A stretch of DNA of 9,528 nucleotides from Clostridia bacterium (GTDB lineage Bacteria; Bacillota; Clostridia; UBA1381), in NCBI GenBank assembly GCA_900770405.1, contig CAAGKL010000028.1, forward strand, positions 1 to 9,528, given 5' to 3'. Below, piece after piece: positions 5,437 to 9,528 of this stretch. A program made the position numbers and the translations under genes. The number at the start of each line of letters is the position of its first letter. Position 1 is the stretch's first letter. The notes below the pieces were generated by a model. The model made no database searches, was not told where the DNA came from, and saw nothing but the letters and a program-made list of their open reading frames with translations.

Positions 5437-5468
5437 AAAAGGGGGGCTTTTTAAGCCCCCCTTTTTTT
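5437..5468 (+). terminator. intrinsic terminator after the SGNH hydrolase
   Basis: A long stem: AAAAGGGGGGCTT (5437-5449) pairs perfectly with AAGCCCCCCTTTT (5453-5465), loop TTT, with the T run continuing to 5468. It lies 17 nt after the hydrolase stop. The AAAA flank gives a short T run on the opposite strand, so it could also stop stray minus-strand transcripts. Confidence 0.93.
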
Positions 5469-5890
5469 GCGCGATAAACAGCGCACAGTCCGGTTGCAAT
5501 GCGCGCGGGTAGCGGCAATTTGCGGCAAATGCGTGCGTACGGTGGCGATGCACCGACACGGACTATTTATGCGGTGGCAGGACGGCGGTCTCCACGGATT
5601 TTCGGCGAGCGTTTTCTACAAAAAATATGCACCCCGCAAAGGGCGCATATAAATCGGTTTTTGCAGCTATTAAATGTCTTGCCAAGCAACTGTCCTTAAC
5701 GCGCACTGCTGACAAGTGCCGGTATCAAACAGGCGCATTGCCGTACACGCGCAGTCTACGGGTTTTGTTGGCGGGCAGACGCTCCTAAAGGCGTGCCGCC
5801 CCTGCTGAACAAGCAGCCGCCGAACCCGAACAGGCGGCGTGCCGGCGGTTGCAAGCAAGCGTTTTATAGCTAATACGGAGAATTTATATT
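5469..5890. other. gene-poor intergenic region rich in inverted repeats
   Basis: About 420 bp between two transcription units that converge. No open frame here has a ribosome binding site or recognisable product; the 62-codon minus-strand frame at 5670-5858 starts with TTG and has no clear Shine-Dalgarno. The DNA is dense in inverted repeats: 5526-5560 (including CGGTG/CACCG), 5625-5650, CCGTA/TACGG (5741-5761), 5770-5800 (10 pairs with two bulges), 5802-5816 and 5816-5838. A possible enclosing helix pairs 5686-5694 with 5844-5852 (two G.U pairs if read as plus-strand RNA). It may hold a small structured RNA, a dispersed intergenic repeat, or a decayed gene. Confidence 0.5.
5620..5650 (-). 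terminator. orphan minus-strand terminator-like hairpin
   Basis: Read on the minus strand, ATATGC-G-CCC pairs with GGG-T-GCATAT (10 bp with one G.U), loop TTTGCG, followed by five T. On the plus strand the G.U becomes an A.C mismatch, so the minus-strand RNA is favoured. It lies about 240 nt beyond the terminator of the cyclophilin operon. It either backs up that terminator or ends a separate small transcript. Confidence 0.55.
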
Positions 5891-5892
5891 AA
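5863..5892 (-). promoter_or_regulatory. possible weak minus-strand promoter
   Basis: On the minus strand, TTAATA (5892-5887) is separated by 18 nt from TATAAA (5868-5863). The -10 matches five of six consensus bases and the -35 four of six. A start near 5856 would give a transcript of about 235 nt ending at the hairpin at 5650-5620. AT-rich sequence after a terminator gives such matches by chance, so this is only a candidate. Confidence 0.2.
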
Positions 5893-5923
5893 AAAAGCGA
5901 GCTGCATACACAGCTCACTTTTT
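5891..5923 (-). terminator. intrinsic terminator of the gyrA-cyclophilin unit (bidirectional)
   Basis: GAGCTG (5899-5904) pairs with CAGCTC (5911-5916), loop CATACA. The stem is extended by one G.U pair as minus-strand RNA (a C.A mismatch on plus), a G-C pair and five A-T pairs. Minus-strand reading ends in six T then AATAT, and it sits 10 nt after the stop of the last cyclophilin gene. The plus-strand side also has five T, so it can block transcription from both directions. Confidence 0.9.
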
Positions 5924-5933
5924 AATTGCATTT

Positions 5934-6410
5934 TTACGCAAAGCGTATCGTCTTAATCACCTGCGGCTCAAGCGGCGTGTCGGTGAAATTCGTTTTCACA
6001 TTCGCGATGCGGTCGACCACGTCCATACCCTCGGTCACCTTGCCGAACGAGGCATATTGCCCATCGAGGTGCGGCGCGTCCTCGTGCATAATGAAGAACT
6101 GGCTCGACGCCGAATTCGGGAATGATGTGCGCGCCATCGACAGCACGCCGCGGGTATGCTTCAGGTCATTCCTGAAGCCATTCGAGGTGAACTCGCCGCG
6201 GATCGCCTCGGCGTCCTTATGGTTCATATTCGCGTCATAGCCGCCGCCCTGGATCATAAACCCGGGAATAACGCGGTGGAAAATCAGCCCGTCAAAGAAC
6301 TTATCCTCGACCAGCGCAAGAAAATTCTCCACGGTTTTCGGCGCGATGTTGGGGTAAAGCTCTGCCTTGATAACGCCGCCGTCCTCCATTGTGATGATAA
6401 TTTCGTTCAT
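5934..6410 (-). CDS. cytoplasmic cyclophilin-type peptidyl-prolyl cis-trans isomerase
   Basis: Catalyses cis-trans isomerisation of peptide bonds before proline, assisting folding. The 158-residue protein is a short single-domain cyclophilin without a signal peptide. Signature blocks: VENFLALV (28-35), FHRVIPGFMIQGGGYD (44-59) with catalytic Arg46 and the FMIQ pocket, LSMART (90-95), SSQFFIMH (102-109), and LDGQYASFGKV (115-125). Leu115 sits where human CypA has Trp121, usual in bacterial forms with low cyclosporin affinity. The start has AAAGGA in the 30-nt gap after the paralogous gene. It is highly similar over its full length to the neighbour at 6441-7013 and probably arose by tandem duplication. 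It is last in the gyrA run, before a terminator. Confidence 0.94.
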   Translation of the reverse strand: MNEIIITMEDGGVIKAELYPNIAPKTVENFLALVEDKFFDGLIFHRVIPGFMIQGGGYDANMNHKDAEAIRGEFTSNGFRNDLKHTRGVLSMARTSFPNSASSQFFIMHEDAPHLDGQYASFGKVTEGMDVVDRIANVKTNFTDTPLEPQVIKTIRFA

Positions 6411-6440
6411 AATATGTCCTTTCCGTGCCGCAGCGGCGCA

Positions 6441-7013
6441 TTATTTCTCGATTTTGATTGTCTTGATAACGGGCAGCTCAACCGGGCAGTCCTCGCCGAC
6501 GGCGGGGTTGGTCTGCGTTTTGCAGCCGGCAATCTTGTCGACCACGTCAAGCCCCTCGGTAATCTTGCCGAACGCGGCATATTGCCCGTCAAGGTAGGGT
6601 GCGTCGTCGTGCATAATGAAGAACTGGCTCGACGCCGAGTCGGGCACGCTCGTGCGCGCCATTGAAATCACGCCGCGGGTGTGCTTTAAGTCATTTTTCA
6701 CGCCGTTGGCGGAAAATTCGCCCTTGATTGAGTTGGCCTCCTTCGGGGTCAGGCTCGCATCATAGCCGCCGCCCTGGATCATAAACCCGGGGATAACGCG
6801 GTGGAACACAAGCCCGGCATAGAAATCCTCGTCGCAGAGCTTGATGAAATTCTTGACCGTAATCGGCGCAACGTCGGGGTAAAGCTCGCCCTTCATAACC
6901 GAGCCGTCCTCCATCTCAATCGTGAAATTCACGTTTTTGCTGCTCCCGCCGCCGCAGGAGGTGGCGGCAAAAATCATCAGTGCCGCCAGGAGTACAGTTA
7001 TAATTTTCTTCAT
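6441..7013 (-). CDS. lipoprotein cyclophilin-type peptidyl-prolyl isomerase
   Basis: 190-residue cyclophilin predicted to be anchored outside the cell membrane, assisting folding of exported proteins. Residues 1-19 are a typical lipoprotein signal: MKK, a hydrophobic run, then AATSC with lipobox Cys20, followed by a GGGSS flexible linker. The -3 residue is Ala, not the more common Leu, so processing is likely but not textbook. The catalytic domain (about 28-190) contains FHRVIPGFMIQGGGYD (70-85, Arg72), ISMART (116-121), SSQFFIMH (128-135) and LDGQYAAFGK (141-150). Compared with its cytoplasmic paralogue it carries three cysteines (60, 164, 176) and a short insertion near 171-178. A GAAAGGAAG ribosome site lies in the 20-nt gap after gyrA, so it is very likely co-transcribed with gyrA. 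Confidence 0.94.
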   Translation of the reverse strand: MKKIITVLLAALMIFAATSCGGGSSKNVNFTIEMEDGSVMKGELYPDVAPITVKNFIKLCDEDFYAGLVFHRVIPGFMIQGGGYDASLTPKEANSIKGEFSANGVKNDLKHTRGVISMARTSVPDSASSQFFIMHDDAPYLDGQYAAFGKITEGLDVVDKIAGCKTQTNPAVGEDCPVELPVIKTIKIEK

Positions 7014-7033
7014 AATTTTATCTTCCTTTCGCC

Positions 7034-9528
7034 TTATTCTTCGTCACTGTCCGCCGGCACGACCGGAGCGACCGGTGCGACCGGTGCGACCGGTGCGACC
7101 GGAGCGTTCGGAACGTCCGATGCGTCTGCCGCATCAGTCGCGCTGTCCGCCGTCTCATCCTCGTCCTCCTCGCGCGAGGTAAGCGCGATGCTGACGATAT
7201 TCACGTCCTCGCCGAGCCGCATCACGCGCACGCCCTGCGTCTGTCTGCCGAAGGTGCTGACCTCGTCTGCGTGGATTCTGATGAGCACGCCCTCGGAGGT
7301 AATCATAATAATATCGTTTGCGTCGTCGACCGCGCCGATGCCGACCAGCGCGCCGGTCTTCTCGGTCAGGCGGTAGGTGTAAACGCCCTTGCCGCCGCGG
7401 TTCTGGCAACTGTATTCGTCGAAGTCGGTCTTTTTGCCGTAGCCGTGATTGGTTACGCACAGCAGCGATTTGCCCGGCTCGAGCTTGACCGCGCCGACAA
7501 CATAGTCGCCGTCTGACAGGCGTATGCCGCGCACGCCGCGGGTGGTTCTGCCGGTTTCGCGCACATCGCTCGCCATAAAGCGGATAGCCATACCGTCGTG
7601 AGTTGCGAGGAGCAGCTCGTCGGTGTCGGAGGAGAGCATCACGCCGATAAGCTCGTCGCCCTCGGCGAGCTCAATCGCGCGCAGCCCCGAGCTGCGTATG
7701 CGCGAATAGTCGGTGAGCTCGGTCTTTTTGACCGTGCCGCCCTTGGTGACAAAGGTGAGGTAGCTGTCGCTATCGAAGGTGGAAATCGGTATCATCGCCG
7801 AGATTTTCTCGTCCGGCTCAAGCGGCAGAATATTCACGATTGCAACGCCCTTCGCGGTGCGCGCCGCCTCGGGTATGCGGTAGCCCTTCACCGAGTAGAC
7901 AACGCCGCGCGTTGTGAAGAAGAGGACGTTGTCGTGCGTGGAGGTGGTGATAATTTTCTCCACAAAATCCTCCTCGCGCGTGGTGTGTCCGGCAATTCCG
8001 CGCCCGCCGCGGTGCTGCGACTTGTAGGTCGACACGGGCACGCGCTTGGTGTAGCCGTTGTGCGTGAGGGAAATCACGATTTCCTCCTCGTCGATGAGGT
8101 CGTCTATATCGAAATCGTCGGCGATAGCCTCAATGCCGGTGCGGCGATCATCGCCATACTTGTCGCGGATTTTGAGCAGGTCCTCCTTGACGATTTCAAG
8201 AATTCTGTTCTCGTGCGCGAGAATATCGCGCAGCTCGTCGATTTTTGCCAGAGTGTCGGCAAGCTCTGTTTCGAGCTTGTCGCGCTCCAAGCCGGACAGA
8301 CGCCCGAGCGGCATCTGCCAGATTGCGGTGGACTGCACCTCATCTAAGCCGAACCGCTCCTCAAAAATCGGCTTTGCGTCGGCAAAGGACTTCGACGCGC
8401 GGATAATTTTTATAATCTCGTCGATGTGGTCGACGGCGATTTTGTAGCCCTCGAGCAGGTGCGCGCGCTCCTCGGCTTTGTCGAGGTCGAAGTGCGTGCG
8501 GCGGCGGATAACGTCCTCCTGGTGCGCGATGTAGCAGTTTATCATCTCGCGCAGATTGAGGATTTTCGGCCGCTTGTCGACCAGCGCGAGCAGGATAACG
8601 CCGAAGGTTTCCTGCATCTGCGTGTACTTGTAGAGGTTGTTTAAAACGACGTTCGGGTTCGCGTCGCGCTTGAGCTCGATGTAGAAGTGTATGCTGTCGT
8701 CCGACTCGTCGCGCGTGCCGGAAATGCCGTCGATTTTGCCGTCGTGCGCGAGCTCGTTAATGTGGCGCTCGAGCCGCTGCTTGTTGACCTGGTAGGGTAG
8801 CTCGGTCACGTGAATCCGGCTTCTGCCGCCGGCGGTTTCCTCAATTTCGGCGCGTGCGCGCATAATAATCCTGCCCCTGCCGGTGGTGTAGGCGGCGCGG
8901 ATGCCGCTCCTGCCCATAATAAGCCCGCCGGTCGGGAAGTCCGGCCCCTTGATGTACTCCATCAGCTCATCGAGCTCGAGCATCGGGTCGTCGATAACCG
9001 CGATAATTCCGTCGATAACCTCGCACAGGTTGTGCGGGGGGATATTCGTCGCCATACCGACGGCGATACCCGACGAACCGTTGACGAGCAGGTTCGGAAA
9101 GCGCGCCGGCAGAACGTCGGGCTCTTTTAGCTTGTCGTCGTAGTTGGGCACGAAGTCGACGGTGTCCTTTTCGATGTCGGAGAGCATCTCCGCCGCCATT
9201 TTGGACATTTTCGCCTCGGTGTAACGGTAGGCAGCCGGGGGGTCGCCGTCGATTGAACCAAAGTTACCCTTGCCCTGCACCAGCGGATAGCGCAGCGAGA
9301 AATCCTGCCCCAGGCGCACCATCGCATCGTAAACCGACGCGTCGCCGTGCGGGTGATATTTACCGAGCACATCGCCGACGGTCGCCGCGGATTTGCGGAA
9401 ATCGTTCTCGTAGAGCAGCTTGGAATCGTACATATCGTAGAGAATACGCCTGTGCACGGGCTTCATACCGTCGCGCACATCGGGCAGCGTGCGGGCAACA
9501 ATAACGCTCATCGCGTAGTAGATCGGAA
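7034..9528 (-). CDS. gyrA: DNA gyrase subunit A, 5' end beyond window
   Basis: Breakage-reunion subunit of gyrase, which supercoils DNA with GyrB. The frame stays open to the window edge; the first Met inside (9511) is internal, part of the YAMSVIVARTLPDVRDG motif, so about 30 N-terminal residues are missing. Numbering from that Met: quinolone-resistance region KYHPHGDASVYDAM (51-64); catalytic Tyr97 in YRYTE; winged-helix and tower regions to about 340; coiled-coil to about 470. The C-terminal beta-pinwheel (about 475-780) opens with the GyrA box QHRGGRG (499-505), which marks gyrase rather than topoisomerase IV ParC. A second similar loop is QNRGGKG (703-709). The end is an acidic tail with five APV repeats (803-817). 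Two cyclophilin genes follow closely. Confidence 0.96.
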   Translation of the reverse strand, partial: PIYYAMSVIVARTLPDVRDGMKPVHRRILYDMYDSKLLYENDFRKSAATVGDVLGKYHPHGDASVYDAMVRLGQDFSLRYPLVQGKGNFGSIDGDPPAAYRYTEAKMSKMAAEMLSDIEKDTVDFVPNYDDKLKEPDVLPARFPNLLVNGSSGIAVGMATNIPPHNLCEVIDGIIAVIDDPMLELDELMEYIKGPDFPTGGLIMGRSGIRAAYTTGRGRIIMRARAEIEETAGGRSRIHVTELPYQVNKQRLERHINELAHDGKIDGISGTRDESDDSIHFYIELKRDANPNVVLNNLYKYTQMQETFGVILLALVDKRPKILNLREMINCYIAHQEDVIRRRTHFDLDKAEERAHLLEGYKIAVDHIDEIIKIIRASKSFADAKPIFEERFGLDEVQSTAIWQMPLGRLSGLERDKLETELADTLAKIDELRDILAHENRILEIVKEDLLKIRDKYGDDRRTGIEAIADDFDIDDLIDEEEIVISLTHNGYTKRVPVSTYKSQHRGGRGIAGHTTREEDFVEKIITTSTHDNVLFFTTRGVVYSVKGYRIPEAARTAKGVAIVNILPLEPDEKISAMIPISTFDSDSYLTFVTKGGTVKKTELTDYSRIRSSGLRAIELAEGDELIGVMLSSDTDELLLATHDGMAIRFMASDVRETGRTTRGVRGIRLSDGDYVVGAVKLEPGKSLLCVTNHGYGKKTDFDEYSCQNRGGKGVYTYRLTEKTGALVGIGAVDDANDIIMITSEGVLIRIHADEVSTFGRQTQGVRVMRLGEDVNIVSIALTSREEDEDETADSATDAADASDVPNAPVAPVAPVAPVAPVVPADSDEE
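7061..7105 (-). repeat. 9-bp tandem repeat at the 3' end of gyrA
   Basis: Five contiguous 9-bp units, GACCGG(T/A)GC on the plus strand, at 7061, 7070, 7079, 7088 and 7097. The first and last units carry A instead of T at position 7. In the gene they encode five Ala-Pro-Val triplets. Unit length is a multiple of three, so copy number could vary by slippage without frameshift. Confidence 0.92.

Noticed and set aside
4700..5518. 272-codon minus-strand open frame opposite the SGNH hydrolase
   Set aside because: Arg/Ala/His-rich translation with no motif, antisense to a gene with a complete catalytic triad; typical mirror frame in GC-rich coding DNA.
5670..5858. 62-codon minus-strand frame with Cys-rich C-terminal part in the intergenic region
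   Set aside because: TTG start, no clear Shine-Dalgarno and no family resemblance; it starts before the candidate transcript would begin. Kept only as part of the unexplained region.
5469..5890. tRNA, SRP RNA, RNase P RNA or tmRNA in the intergenic region
   Set aside because: I looked for the T-loop, the SRP GGAAGCAG-type tetraloop region, RNase P conserved cores and tmRNA ends on both strands and saw none.
6156..6665. 169-codon plus-strand open frame spanning both cyclophilins
   Set aside because: Runs antisense across two conserved genes and their junction; its composition follows from the complementary codons.
7061..7105. CRISPR-like or mobile-element repeat
   Set aside because: Units are contiguous 9-mers without spacers and encode in-frame APV triplets at the end of gyrA.
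7598..8347. 249-codon plus-strand open frame opposite gyrA
   Set aside because: Antisense to conserved GyrA pinwheel and coiled-coil codons; no ribosome binding site or recognisable domain.
9509..9511. True start codon of gyrA
   Set aside because: This Met lies inside the conserved YAMSVIVAR motif and the frame stays open to the window edge, so the real start is outside.

Overview
This window is chromosomal housekeeping DNA. It probably comes from a gut-type member of the Clostridia (Oscillospirales or a near relative). That placement is an inference from four things: the rpmG-secE-nusG-rplKAJL order, strong AGGAGG Shine-Dalgarno sites, a Firmicutes-style L10 leader with an intrinsic attenuator, and moderately GC-rich DNA with AT-rich control regions. 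No CRISPR array, transposase, phage gene or defence module is visible.

Layout, plus strand (1-5468). The window opens inside rpmG (L33), followed by secE and nusG, then rplK-rplA, which encode the two proteins of the L11/L1 region of the 50S subunit. Both rplK and rplA are preceded by an RNA fold resembling the L1-binding base of the 23S rRNA L1 stalk, so L1 may control both. A perfect-consensus sigma-A-type promoter (2242-2270) then drives rplJ-rplL through an L10 leader containing a kink-turn-like binding site and an attenuator. The usual rpoB-rpoC genes do not follow rplL. Instead come a YceD/DUF177 protein and rpmF (L32), closed by a strong terminator. A stand-alone SGNH/GDSL-type hydrolase follows, with its own terminator.

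Middle (5469-5890). About 420 bp lie between two transcription units that converge. I see no convincing gene here, but the stretch is dense in inverted repeats and carries a minus-strand terminator-like hairpin, so a small structured RNA is possible.

Layout, minus strand (9528-5934). gyrA (5' end outside the window) is followed after 20 nt by a lipoprotein cyclophilin and, 30 nt later, by a cytoplasmic cyclophilin paralogue. The run ends at an intrinsic terminator. Spacing suggests one operon: DNA gyrase A plus two peptidyl-prolyl isomerases that look like a tandem duplication with divided localisation.

Most unusual points: the paired L1-stalk mimics, the long Ala/Pro/Glu tail on L10, the loss of rplL-rpoBC linkage, the 9-bp tandem repeat coding an (APV)5 tail on GyrA, a natural Ala at the main quinolone-contact position of GyrA, and the structured intergenic region. 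I found no clearly new multi-gene system.
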